A DNA stretch of 64,000 bases from Pseudomonas sp. gcc21 (GTDB taxonomy: Bacteria > Pseudomonadota > Gammaproteobacteria > Pseudomonadales > Pseudomonadaceae), in NCBI RefSeq assembly GCF_012844345.1, contig NZ_CP051625.1, positions 62,001 to 126,000 on the forward strand, given 5' to 3'. The notes beneath the pieces were generated by a model. It saw nothing but the letters and a program-made list of their open reading frames with translations, did not search any database and was not told the DNA's origin. How positions within the stretch are numbered: the first letter of the stretch is position 1; every line of letters starts with the position of its first letter. Made by a program: the position numbers and the translations under genes. Below are positions 34,027 through 42,256 of this stretch, one piece after another.

Positions 34027-34239
34027 CTACTTGTTGCCTTGTTCGACCTGTTGTTCATCCATCTCCTGCTGTTTAAGCAAAGCCTGTGTGACGTGCTCAA
34101 TGTAATCAAATACCTCAGCTTGCACCGAGTATTGATACTGCTTGCGACGGTTGTTGGAGGCCACCCCGTTATGCGTCAGGCACATCATTACCAGGTTCGC
34201 CTTTAATTCTCTGCGTGGTTCGCATTTTTTCTTCAGCAA
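34027..34239 (-). CDS. Small hypothetical protein
   Basis: A 70-residue frame with a TTG start at 34239. It is basic at the N-terminus (MLKKKCEPRRELKANL), then NRRKQYQYSVQAEVFDYI and a Gln/Glu-rich C-terminal helix. No family recognised. The amino-acid mix looks protein-like, but no good ribosome site is seen and the frame may be a remnant. Confidence 0.3.
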   Translation of the reverse strand: MLKKKCEPRRELKANLVMMCLTHNGVASNNRRKQYQYSVQAEVFDYIEHVTQALLKQQEMDEQQVEQGNK

Positions 34240-34454
34240 CCCAAGAAAATATTAACTTTCCTGGATTATCCTCATTTTTTATTAACTGGCTAGTGGTAAC
34301 CCTGATGCCTTGCGCTGCCAGCCCGATAGCATGAACAGGTTCAAACAGCAGCGCGGCGTGCGGGGAGGTACATAGCAGAATCGTCAGACTGATCATTCGC
34401 TATGGTGTACTGCCTGATTCTATTGGATGAGTCTAACGAAGAGACCATCAGGTA

Positions 34455-34658
34455 CTAACGAAACTGAGAAAGGCTCGATTGCCTGGGGGCTTGGCGTTCA
34501 CTGCCGAGGTGGCGTTGGTCGATGAGCAGGATGGAGGGATGCTCTCTGCGGATTTGCTCCAGAGCGCGGCCGGAGTGTTTGCCGACCCACAGACCGGGCA
34601 GTACCTCGCGTGCGGGTTCGAGTGTCACGTTCTGGTCGGGTAGATAAAAGCATCGCAT
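34455..34658 (-). CDS. Small hypothetical protein
   Basis: A 67-residue frame starting ATG 34658, MRCFYLPDQNVTLEPAREV, then LPGLWVGKHSGRALEQIRRE and HPSILLIDQ. Codon choice resembles genuine high-GC genes here. No family recognised and only a weak ACAGG upstream. It lies just below a decayed dioxygenase fragment; a remnant is possible. Confidence 0.35.
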   Translation of the reverse strand: MRCFYLPDQNVTLEPAREVLPGLWVGKHSGRALEQIRREHPSILLIDQRHLGSERQAPRQSSLSQFR

Positions 34659-34800
34659 GCCTGTGGGACTCGCTCGCGGGCGCTGTGTTCGGCATTCAAA
34701 CGCCCGTTCGTCGGATTATGGTTCCGGGGAGCGACGGCTCAACCTCGGGGGCTGTGCTCCATCTGTTCGCAGTACTGGCGCAGGTTCTTGTCGAAGTGCA

Positions 34801-34905
34801 AAAGCCTTCCCTGACGCTGTGGCACAGGTTATTCGCACAGCCATTCTGAAGATCGGTTCGGCCGCAGCCATCGACCAGCAGGGCGTCCCCGGTGAAAAGC
34901 GGACG
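34801..34905 (-). pseudogene. Fragment of ETHE1-like persulfide dioxygenase (MBL fold)
   Basis: In one minus-strand frame, PLFTGDALLVDGCGRTDLQN and GCANNLCHSVREGF match the conserved F-T-G-D-x-L-L-x-x-G-C-G-R-T-D core of ETHE1-type persulfide dioxygenases. Only about 35 residues remain, with neither the metal-binding H-x-H-x-D-H part nor the C-terminus. It adjoins a DUF2892 gene, a normal partner of such enzymes, so this is a deleted member of the sulfur cluster. Confidence 0.65.
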
Positions 34906-34928
34906 CCGAGCTGATAGGCACTCGTTGA

Positions 34929-35357
34929 TCAAGTTGACGGCGTAGAGCTTTCCAGTGCATTGATCAGTGCGTACTTTTCCCGATCTATCTCGCCCCGGGT
35001 GCGGATACCCAAGCGCCGCAGGATGGGAAGCGGCGGACACCAGCCCTGCACGCCATGTTGCAGCAGGAAGGGCAATACCACGCCGGGCAGGAATAGCCAC
35101 TTACGGTTGGTGGTCAGCCCTAACACCAGACCGGTAAGCGCAAGCGTTGAAGCATTCACCTCCAGCACGCGCTCCACGTCCCACTCCCGGTCCAGAGCTT
35201 CGATCCGCTGTCTGATGTCGTTATGACTCCGCTGGCTAAAGCGTCTGATGTTGGCATCGGTCTGGTCATCGATGCTGCGGTTGATGTCATCGGATGTTGA
35301 ACGGCGGACGCGGTCGGCCTGATCGTTGGTTGCAAGGTTTTGCTGGCTGGGTGTCAT
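34929..35357 (-). CDS. DUF2892 (YgaP-like) membrane protein
   Basis: 142 residues from ATG 35357, with AGGAG 8 bases upstream. The N-terminal 75 residues are hydrophilic and repetitive (DDINRSIDDQTDANIRRFSQ). Two hydrophobic segments follow (VNASTLALTGLVLGLTT and LFLPGVVLPFLLQHGVQGW) with the conserved CPPLPILRRLGIRT motif of DUF2892. These proteins occur beside rhodaneses and persulfide dioxygenases; their exact role is not established. Context fits sulfide or persulfide handling. Confidence 0.8.
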   Translation of the reverse strand: MTPSQQNLATNDQADRVRRSTSDDINRSIDDQTDANIRRFSQRSHNDIRQRIEALDREWDVERVLEVNASTLALTGLVLGLTTNRKWLFLPGVVLPFLLQHGVQGWCPPLPILRRLGIRTRGEIDREKYALINALESSTPST

Positions 35358-35497
35358 GGTTGGCTCCTGATCCTGTACGCCGCCGGGTGGGCGGCGTTTC
35401 ATGAAAGGGTTATCAGCCTTCAGGATTAAGAAAGCCCGATCAGCGCTCTGTTCCTGTACGAACCAGACACCAGATAGGCGGCCATGGGTTCTGGACG

Positions 35498-35516
35498 ATA
35501 TATTGAATTATATATT
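35498..35516. promoter_or_regulatory. A+T-rich palindrome upstream of ArsR/BigR-like gene
   Basis: ATATATTGAATTATATATT has ATATAT arms around TGAATT and ends 44 bp before the regulator start. BigR/SqrR-type repressors bind A+T-rich palindromes in their own promoters, so autoregulation here is likely. The TATATT may also serve as a -10 element. Confidence 0.55.
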
Positions 35517-35560
35517 GTGAAAGCATAATGTAATCTTTCCTTTACTTCACAGGACCAGCC

Positions 35561-35893
35561 GTGAACCCTTCTTTTGACCTAGAAACGCTTCGCCAGTCGG
35601 CTACCGAGGCCTGCGCTCTGCTCAAGGTGCTGGGTAACGCTGACCGGCTTTTGCTCCTCTGCCAGCTGACCCAGGGCGAGTACTGCGTCGCCGAGCTCGC
35701 GGATTCGACGGGCGTTACGCAACCGACGCTTTCGCAACAGCTGACCGTGCTCCGGCAGAACGGTCTGGTCAGCACGCGCCGGGAAGGCAAACAGGTCTAC
35801 TACAGCATCATCAGCGCGAACGCGATGGCGGTCATGCAGGTGCTTTACGCGCTTTACTGTGAGCAGCAGCCAGACGGGGAGGAGGCGATATGA
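35561..35893 (+). CDS. ArsR-family repressor, BigR/SqrR-like
   Basis: 110 residues with a winged helix ([13 protein letters not shown] ... [31 protein letters not shown]). Cysteines at 18, 34, 42 and 100 are visible; C42 and C100 are placed like the two cysteines that form a persulfide-dependent tetrasulfide bridge in BigR/SqrR. GTG start at 35561 with AGGA upstream. It overlaps the first YeeE/YedE gene (ATGA), so it likely represses this sulfur operon until sulfide or persulfide accumulates. Confidence 0.82.
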   Translation: MNPSFDLETLRQSATEACALLKVLGNADRLLLLCQLTQGEYCVAELADSTGVTQPTLSQQLTVLRQNGLVSTRREGKQVYYSIISANAMAVMQVLYALYCEQQPDGEEAI

Positions 35894-36321
35894 CCATTGA
35901 TTGGGCAAACTTTACGCCCTGGGCTTCACTGGCAGGCGGCATGTTGATTGGTTCGGCGGCGGCCATGTTCATCCTGCTTAACGGTCGAATTGCCGGCATC
36001 AGCGGGATTGTCGGCGGCCTGCTGCGACCTGCAAAAGGTGATGTGTTCTGGCGGGTGGCATTTATTGTCGGGTTGGTGCTGGCGCCGCTGTTGTACCAGA
36101 GCGCCTTCACGTTGCCGGCAGTCGAGGTGAAAGCCAGTGTGGCAGTGCTCATCGCTGCCGGCTTGCTGGTCGGCGTTGGCACCCGTTATGGCTCGGGCTG
36201 CACCAGTGGTCACGGCGTGTGCGGGTTGGGGCGCCGTTCGCCGCGCTCGCTGGTGGCGACGCTGGCGTTCATGGCCAGCGGGTTCCTCACCGTGTTCATC
36301 GTCCGTCATCTGATTAGCTGA
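35890..36321 (+). CDS. YeeE/YedE-family sulfur transporter half (first)
   Basis: 143 residues with about four membrane segments. [19 protein letters not shown] (key residues G-C-T-S-G-H-G-x-C) is the signature of YeeE/YedE channels that take up thiosulfate or related sulfur. The protein is half-size; the second half is the next gene. Overlaps the repressor gene by 4 bp. Confidence 0.88.
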   Translation: MTIDWANFTPWASLAGGMLIGSAAAMFILLNGRIAGISGIVGGLLRPAKGDVFWRVAFIVGLVLAPLLYQSAFTLPAVEVKASVAVLIAAGLLVGVGTRYGSGCTSGHGVCGLGRRSPRSLVATLAFMASGFLTVFIVRHLIS

Positions 36322-36329
36322 GGCCTGAT

Positions 36330-36761
36330 ATGAATATTCTGAGCGCGTTTGTAGTCGGCCTGGTGTTTGGCTTCGGACTGATCCTGTCGGGCATGACCGA
36401 TCCGTCAAAGGTGCTGGGCTTCCTTGATATTGGCGGTGTGTGGGACCCCTCGCTGGGTCTGGTGATGGGTGGCGCCATTCTGGTGTCGAGCGTGGCGTTC
36501 TTCTTTGCTTCGAAGCGCACCCGAGCCGTGCTGGGCGAGGAAATGCGCCTCCCGACTGCTACCCAGATCGACCGGCGTCTGGTGCTGGGCGGTCTGGCTT
36601 TTGGTGCGGGTTGGGGATTGGCCGGATATTGCCCGGGGCCTGCGGTGGCATCGCTGTTCACTGGCATGGTTGAGCCGGTCATATTTGTCGCAGCGATGCT
36701 GGCGGGTATGGGGATTTATGAACTGCATTCGCGGATGACGGCCGGTTCGGCCCGCCAGTAA
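36330..36761 (+). CDS. YeeE/YedE-family sulfur transporter half (second, DUF6691)
   Basis: 143 residues with about four membrane segments and the second-half signature GAGWGLAGYCPGPAVASL with its conserved cysteine, plus SGMTDPSKVLGFLDI near the N-terminus. It starts 8 bp after the first half and presumably pairs with it in the inner membrane to import reduced sulfur species. It converges on the CstB-like gene across a hairpin. Confidence 0.88.
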   Translation: MNILSAFVVGLVFGFGLILSGMTDPSKVLGFLDIGGVWDPSLGLVMGGAILVSSVAFFFASKRTRAVLGEEMRLPTATQIDRRLVLGGLAFGAGWGLAGYCPGPAVASLFTGMVEPVIFVAAMLAGMGIYELHSRMTAGSARQ

Positions 36762-36779
36762 CGGCGGGTTTGTTTCGCA

Positions 36780-36816
36780 CGTCAGCAGGCGGCACGCGAT
36801 GGTACGCCTGCTGACG
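36780..36816. terminator. Hairpin between convergent sulfur genes
   Basis: CGTCAGCAGGCG (36780-36791) pairs perfectly with CGCCTGCTGACG (36805-36816) over a 13-base loop, in the 61 bp between convergent stops. Likely a shared terminator, though no U-run is seen. Confidence 0.6.
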
Positions 36817-36822
36817 CGCGAT

Positions 36823-38211
36823 TCAGTCCTTCTGTACCGGCAAGCCGGCCGCGTTCCATGCCATCCAGGAGCCCGGCGTATTGGCGACCTTCTGGAAGCC
36901 TTCTCGTTTGAGAATGCTCGCTGCGATGGACGCGCGGTAGCCGGAGCCGCAATAGGTGACCGTGATTTTATCCCGATCAAGTTTATCGAGATGCTCTGCG
37001 AGGTGAGCGACGAAGATATGTCGGGCACCGGGTACACGCCCATTGGCTACCTCGCCCGGGCTGCGTACATCGAGCACCTGCACGTCGGCCTCTGCGCGGC
37101 GGGCGTTCAGTTCATGAACCGTCCATTCCCCGATCTGCGCCAGCGGCAGGGCAGCGTTCTGCCAGTCGGTCATGCCATTGCGCAGATAGCCTCTGACATC
37201 ATCCACACCGATGCGGTAGAGCTGCATGATGGCCTGCTGGACGTCCTCGTCTGATTCGCCAATCAGCAGAATGGGTCGCTCAGCGCTGAGCATCCAGCCT
37301 GCCCAGTTGATGAACTCGTTACGCAGGGCGATGTTGATCGCGCCGGGCACATGGCCGCCGCCAAACGCCAGAATGGAGCGGATATCGACGATCTGCACGC
37401 CGTCCTGCCCGGCGATTTCCTGAAACGCCTGAGGGGAAAGGGGCGGGGGCAGGGCGGGGCCGTCCATGTTGGCGCGCTTGGTATTGGTCTTTTTCAGTCG
37501 TGCGTAGTGGCGAGGCGGCTCCGGCATGTCCTTGAGTAGCCAGTCGACGAACTCCTCTTCGCTGCGTTGTTCGCGCAATGCAGGATTGAACAGCAGTTCG
37601 TTACCGAGGGTGGAGTGTTGACGGTCGCCAATCGACTTGCCGCACGCCGATCCGGCTCCGTGACAGGGATACATCTCGACGCGCTCGCCGAGCGGCAGAT
37701 AGCCGTTCATCAGGGTATCGAACAGTTTTGCAGCCATTTTCCGCTCGCTGCCATCGCCGAGCAGATCGGGCCGGCCGACGTCGAGATTGAACAGGGTGTC
37801 GCCGGTGAACAGAGCGAAGGGCTGGTCGCCCTGCTGGCTGTCAAACAGAAGCAGGGAAATGTGTTCAGGGGTATGTCCCGGGGAGTGCATTACCTGCAAA
37901 CGAACCTGACCCAGCTCGAAAGTCTCTCCGCCACTGACCTGGCGCAACTCGAACTCGTAGGCATCCGAGCGCCCGCCGATGAGTTCGGCACCGGTTTGCC
38001 TGGCCAGGGCCTGCGCGCCGGATACAAAGTCGGCGTGGATATGGGTTTCGATTACATAGGCGATGCGCAAACCGCGCTCTCTGGCCATGCGCAGATACAC
38101 ATCGGTATCCCGTCTGGGATCAATGACCGCCGCGACGGCGGCTTTACTGTCACCCACCATATAGGAAAGCTGGGCTAATCCGTCGGTATACACGCGCTCG
38201 AAAACAAGCAT
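36823..38211 (-). CDS. CstB-like persulfide dioxygenase with rhodanese domains
   Basis: 462 residues. An MBL-fold persulfide dioxygenase domain comes first (H57-x-H59-A-D61 in ETHIHADFVSG, HSPGHTPEH, FTGDTLF), then two rhodanese domains. The first rhodanese lacks an active-site cysteine (LLIGESDEDV); the second has VTYCGSGYRAS. Such proteins oxidise low-molecular-weight persulfides to thiosulfate or sulfite, detoxifying sulfide. AAGGAGATAACC precedes the ATG at 38211. It follows the dsbS gene on the same strand after 75 bp and faces the YeeE/YedE genes. Confidence 0.9.
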   Translation of the reverse strand: MLVFERVYTDGLAQLSYMVGDSKAAVAAVIDPRRDTDVYLRMARERGLRIAYVIETHIHADFVSGAQALARQTGAELIGGRSDAYEFELRQVSGGETFELGQVRLQVMHSPGHTPEHISLLLFDSQQGDQPFALFTGDTLFNLDVGRPDLLGDGSERKMAAKLFDTLMNGYLPLGERVEMYPCHGAGSACGKSIGDRQHSTLGNELLFNPALREQRSEEEFVDWLLKDMPEPPRHYARLKKTNTKRANMDGPALPPPLSPQAFQEIAGQDGVQIVDIRSILAFGGGHVPGAINIALRNEFINWAGWMLSAERPILLIGESDEDVQQAIMQLYRIGVDDVRGYLRNGMTDWQNAALPLAQIGEWTVHELNARRAEADVQVLDVRSPGEVANGRVPGARHIFVAHLAEHLDKLDRDKITVTYCGSGYRASIAASILKREGFQKVANTPGSWMAWNAAGLPVQKD

Positions 38212-38286
38212 GGTTATCTCCTTCGGTTAATCGCTCTTACTGCAGTGGGACAGGTCGGGCGCCGATAGTTCGGTACGCCGACCATC

Positions 38287-39618
38287 TCAGTCGGCTGGTT
38301 GCAGCCCGACGATAAAGTCCACTTGCAGCCCGTCATCCAGCGACACGAAGCGCAGCTCGCATTCGCAGCGCTCAGCGATGGCCTTGACGATGGACAGGCC
38401 GAGCCCGCTGCCGTCACCGTCGCTGTTGCGCCAGAAGCGCTCGGTAATCTGCTCCAGCTTGTCGGTGGAAATACCAGGGCCGTAATCCCTGACCCTGAAG
38501 CAGACCCGGTCGGCATCCGACGCAGTTAGCCTGAGTTCAACACGGGTGCCGACGCGCGTATGACGGCGCGCGTTGTCCAGCAGGTTGCGCAGCGCGGCGA
38601 TCGCCAGCACCGGGGGCATGGCGATGAACCTCTCCGGAATATCCTCAGCAGTGATCAGCTCCACCGGCGCGCCCTGTTGCTGGTTGGCATCGGCAAGCGC
38701 GGTGTGAGCGACATCGATCGGCAGGCAGCGCAGGCCATCATCAAAGGAGACGCGCCCTTCAACCCGCGCTAGCATCAACAGCTGCTCAAGCGTGCGGTGC
38801 ATGCGGTCGGCACCGACTTCGGCCTGAATCAACGCCTGCCGGGAACGCTCGCCGGTGGTCATCGAGGCGACCTGCAGATGGGTCTTGATTGCCGTAAGCG
38901 GGCTGCGCAATTCATGCGCGGCGTCATCGGTCAGGCGGCGTTCGCGTTCGATGGTCTGAGCGAAGCGCTGGAATAACTGATTCTGCGTGGCTACCAGCGG
39001 CGCCAACTCGGCAGGCAGCGGCTCGATACGCAGCGGCTCGACTGAATCGGCAGTGCGCTCGGCCAGTGCGGTGCGAATACGCCGCAGGGGCGCGAGCCCG
39101 TTGCTTACTCCAAACCACAGCGCGATCAGGCTCCCCAGCAGGGCAAATAGAACCGGGACGGCGGCGGCGAGCAGCACCGAGCGCTGGAGTGTGTCGCGTT
39201 CGTCGAGCCGGTCGGCGGTAGTGATGCGCATACCGTTCTGAACCAGTGTGAAGCTGCGCCAGGCCGTATCGCCAACCATCTGATCGCGGAAGCCGACCTG
39301 CTGAGCGTCGAGCACTGAATCCGGCGAGGAGTGGCTGCGTGCAATGACCTCACCGCGCAGTGAACTGACCTGGCAGGCGAGGCCGTTCTCGATGCCCAGT
39401 TGTTCGGCACGCAATCGGGTGACGCCGCCCTCGGTGAGTTCGGGCTGGGGCAGCTGAACCAGCAATCGGGCGACCATGCGCGCGGAGGCAGCCAGACGCT
39501 GATCCAGCGACAGCATCAGCTGATTGCGCACATCGAACAGCATCCAGGCCGCTGCCAGGCTCCATAACAATACGAAGGCCGAGCCCAGCGTGATGATCAA
39601 CCGCAGTCGCAAACTCAT
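38287..39618 (-). CDS. dsbS: Sensor histidine kinase, DsbS-like
   Basis: 443 residues. Membrane segments at about residues 8-28 and 147-170 enclose a periplasmic sensor region; then HAMP-like linker, phospho-acceptor His235 in DDAAHELRSPLTAIKTH, and ATPase motifs NLLDNARRHT, DYGPGIS and GSGLGLSIV. It overlaps the response-regulator gene by 4 bp. The pair lies divergent from dsbD-dsbE-dsbG, the arrangement of the copper-responsive DsbRS system in P. aeruginosa as I recall it, so it probably senses copper or envelope thiol stress. Confidence 0.87.
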   Translation of the reverse strand: MSLRLRLIITLGSAFVLLWSLAAAWMLFDVRNQLMLSLDQRLAASARMVARLLVQLPQPELTEGGVTRLRAEQLGIENGLACQVSSLRGEVIARSHSSPDSVLDAQQVGFRDQMVGDTAWRSFTLVQNGMRITTADRLDERDTLQRSVLLAAAVPVLFALLGSLIALWFGVSNGLAPLRRIRTALAERTADSVEPLRIEPLPAELAPLVATQNQLFQRFAQTIERERRLTDDAAHELRSPLTAIKTHLQVASMTTGERSRQALIQAEVGADRMHRTLEQLLMLARVEGRVSFDDGLRCLPIDVAHTALADANQQQGAPVELITAEDIPERFIAMPPVLAIAALRNLLDNARRHTRVGTRVELRLTASDADRVCFRVRDYGPGISTDKLEQITERFWRNSDGDGSGLGLSIVKAIAERCECELRFVSLDDGLQVDFIVGLQPAD

Positions 39619-40301
39619 GAGTCGGAATGATCCGGTAAACGCCCCGGCGGCCCCAGGCGATAGCCGAGCCCGCGCACCGTCTCGACAATACCGCCGCCCA
39701 GCTTGCGGCGTAGATGGTGGATGTGCACGTTCAAGGCGTTGCTCTCGACCTCGTCGCTTAATCCGTACACCGCGTCTTTCAGTTGCTCGGCCGAGAGCAC
39801 ACGGCCGGGGTTCTGCAGCAATGCCTGCAGCAGTGACTGCTCGCGGCGTGATAGCTCAATCGACTCGCCGTTGAAGGTGGCGGTGCAGGCTGCCGGATCA
39901 TAAATGAGCGGGCCATGTTCGATCAGATGACTGCTGCGCCCGGCGGCGCGGCGCAGCAACGTATGCAGGCGTGCGGCCAGTTCGCGCAGGTCGAAGGGTT
40001 TGATCAGGTAATCATCAGCGCCCGCCTGCAATCCCGCGACGCGCTCGGTTACTGCATCGCGTGCGGTCAGGATCAATACGGGCAGTTCAACACCGCGTCG
40101 GCGCAGGCGCTGCAGAAGCTGCAAGCCATCCTCATCGGGCAGCCCGAGATCCAGAATCATCACGTCGACCCTCGCATTGCGCAGGGTGGCATCAGCCTGC
40201 GCGGCCGTAGCGGCGTGCGTCACCACAAAGCCCTGGGCTTCAAGTCCGGCGGAGACGCCGCTGGCAATGAGTGCGTTGTCTTCGGTGAGCAATACGTGCA
40301 T
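39615..40301 (-). CDS. dsbR: OmpR-family response regulator, DsbR-like
   Basis: 228 residues with a receiver domain (D51 in VMILDLGLPDEDG; K in YLIKPFDLREL) and a C-terminal winged helix (SRREQSLLQALLQNPG, NALNVHIHHLRRKLG). It is the first gene of the minus-strand pair and divergent from dsbD. A TTA-N8-TTAAT element lies between them at 40438-40453. Expected target: the dsb operon, under control of the partner kinase. Confidence 0.88.
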   Translation of the reverse strand: MHVLLTEDNALIASGVSAGLEAQGFVVTHAATAAQADATLRNARVDVMILDLGLPDEDGLQLLQRLRRRGVELPVLILTARDAVTERVAGLQAGADDYLIKPFDLRELAARLHTLLRRAAGRSSHLIEHGPLIYDPAACTATFNGESIELSRREQSLLQALLQNPGRVLSAEQLKDAVYGLSDEVESNALNVHIHHLRRKLGGGIVETVRGLGYRLGPPGRLPDHSDS

Positions 40302-40437
40302 GGGACGGGTTCGTTGAAAATATCGGGGAAGTGTCCTCCGCCAGGATTAACGGAGCGTTATGAGCATAGCATCCGGGAAGCTTGCCCCTGGTTTGCCGGG
40401 CGGGCTGGTGCGCAATTTCGGCAGCGATCCGCCAACC

Positions 40438-40453
40438 TTAATCGTCAGTTAAT
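40438..40453. promoter_or_regulatory. Putative DsbR-binding element
   Basis: TTAATCGTCAGTTAAT fits the TTA-N8-TTAAT pattern that I recall for P. aeruginosa DsbR (not checked). It also contains a TTAATC direct repeat at 11-bp spacing, usual for OmpR-type regulators. It ends 45 bp before the dsbD start. Confidence 0.55.
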
Positions 40454-40498
40454 CCCGAGCCGCCATGCTCCGCTGGACTGTTTATCGGGTAGGGAACT

Positions 40499-42256
40499 AT
40501 GCGCGCGATCGTTTTTTTACTGGTGATATGTATCTGGTTGCTGCAACCGGCAAACGCCTCGCTATTTTCAAGCGGGGGGCTGCAGGAGGATTTTCTACCT
40601 GTGGATCAGGCATTTGAGCTGCATGTCGAGCCGCAGGAGGAGGGCGGAACGCTGGTTCGGTGGAATATCGCGCCCGGGTATTACCTGTATCAGGAGCGCC
40701 TGCGTTTCGGCGGCCTGGATGCAGAGTCGCAACCCACCTTGCCGCCGGGTGAGCCTTACACCGATGAGTTTTTTGGCGACTCGCAAATCTACCGCGGCAG
40801 TCTGGAAGTGCTCATTCCGCAAGCGGCCGCCAACTCCATTGAGCTGGGCTGGCAGGGTTGTGCGGACGCCGGCTTGTGCTACCCGCCGCAGTCGAAACAG
40901 GTCAGTCTGGATGGCGCCGGGCCGGCGAGTGCGTCGGGTTCGGTCCAGGCCGATGACGAAGCACTAGTCAGTGGCTTGCAGCAACAGGCGCTGTGGCTGA
41001 GCCTGCTGGTTTTCTTCGGTCTGGGCCTGTTACTGGCTTTTGCACCTTGCTCGCTGCCGATGCTGCCGATTCTTGCGGGGATTGTCGTTGGTAGCGGGGC
41101 GACGCCGCGGCGCGGCTTTGCCCTGGCGATTGCCTATGTCGTCAGCATGGCGCTGGTATATGCCGCACTCGGCGTTGTTGCCGCATTGCTCGGAGCCAAT
41201 CTGCAGGGTCTGCTGATGCAGCCCTGGTTGATCGCGAGCTTTGCCGGGCTGTTCATATTGCTGTCCCTGCCGATGTTCGGCTTCTTCGAGTTGCAACTGC
41301 CGGCTGGCCTGCGCGACCGCCTGGAGAACGCCGGGCGCAAGCGCAAGGGCGGCAGCCTCGCGGGTGCCAGTGTGCTGGGCGTGCTCTCCGGCTTGCTGGT
41401 CGGACCCTGCATGACCGCGCCCCTGGCTGCGGCGCTGTTATATATCGCGCAAAGCGGCAACGCTGTACACGGCGGCCTGGTGTTGTTCGCGCTGGGTCTG
41501 GGCATAGGCACGCCGCTGGTGTTGCTGGTCACGCTGGGCAACCGCTTTCTGCCCAAACCGGGCGCCTGGATGGACCGCGTCAAGGTCTCCTTTGGCTTCC
41601 TGTTCCTTATTGCAGCGTTCTATGTACTGCGGCCGCTGCTATCGGACTCACTATGGGTAGGGTTGTGGGGCGCGCTGTTGGTGGTATTGGCCAGCGGTCT
41701 GCTGCACCTCGCGCGTGAGCTGCACAAGCACAAAGCGTTGAGCAGGGCGATTGCATCGCTGACGGGCATCTGGGGGATCGCTATGTTGCTCGGCGCCGCC
41801 GGCGGCGCGCATGACCCCTTACGTCCGCTGTCAGTATTTACGGCTGGGGCTGCAACAGTTGCGACCGTTCAGGCTGCTGAAGTGAGCGAAGGGTATGTCG
41901 GCTTCAGTGAGCCTGCCGTGCTGGACAGTGAACTCGCAGCGGCCAAAGCGGCCGGACAATGGGTGCTGGTCGATTACTACGCTGACTGGTGCGTGTCCTG
42001 CAAGGTGATGGAGCGGGAGGTGTTCGGTAATGCCGAGGTGCAAGCGGCCCTTGAAGACGTGCGCATCCTGCGGCCCGACGTCACAGTCACCAACGCAGCC
42101 TCCCGGGAACTGCTGGGTCGCTATCAGGTGATGGGACCGCCGACGTTACTCTGGATCGGTCCGGACGGCGTTGAACGGCGCTCGCAGCGTATCACCGGCG
42201 AAGTCGATGCCAGGCAATTTCTGGCCAACTGGAATGAAACACGGGAGCGCGGTTGA
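40499..42256 (+). CDS. dsbD: Thiol:disulfide interchange protein DsbD
   Basis: 585 residues: signal peptide, N-terminal periplasmic domain (GCADAGLCYPPQ holds its redox cysteines), eight-helix membrane domain with the paired cysteines in FAPCSLPMLPIL and VGPCMTAPLAAAL, and a C-terminal thioredoxin domain with C498-V-S-C501. It carries reducing equivalents from cytoplasmic thioredoxin to periplasmic DsbE and DsbG. First gene of the dsbDEG operon; it overlaps the next gene by 4 bp. Confidence 0.95.
   Translation: MRAIVFLLVICIWLLQPANASLFSSGGLQEDFLPVDQAFELHVEPQEEGGTLVRWNIAPGYYLYQERLRFGGLDAESQPTLPPGEPYTDEFFGDSQIYRGSLEVLIPQAAANSIELGWQGCADAGLCYPPQSKQVSLDGAGPASASGSVQADDEALVSGLQQQALWLSLLVFFGLGLLLAFAPCSLPMLPILAGIVVGSGATPRRGFALAIAYVVSMALVYAALGVVAALLGANLQGLLMQPWLIASFAGLFILLSLPMFGFFELQLPAGLRDRLENAGRKRKGGSLAGASVLGVLSGLLVGPCMTAPLAAALLYIAQSGNAVHGGLVLFALGLGIGTPLVLLVTLGNRFLPKPGAWMDRVKVSFGFLFLIAAFYVLRPLLSDSLWVGLWGALLVVLASGLLHLARELHKHKALSRAIASLTGIWGIAMLLGAAGGAHDPLRPLSVFTAGAATVATVQAAEVSEGYVGFSEPAVLDSELAAAKAAGQWVLVDYYADWCVSCKVMEREVFGNAEVQAALEDVRILRPDVTVTNAASRELLGRYQVMGPPTLLWIGPDGVERRSQRITGEVDARQFLANWNETRERG

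Larger units (their letters stand above)
33903..34800. other. Gene-poor stretch with small uncertain frames
   Basis: About 900 bases without a confidently supported gene. Two short minus-strand frames (34027-34239 and 34455-34658) have plausible amino-acid composition and are listed separately; other frames look like chance. The part around 34200-34460 is A+T richer. With the truncated yigZ on one side and a dioxygenase fragment on the other, this looks like eroded sequence. Confidence 0.5.
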
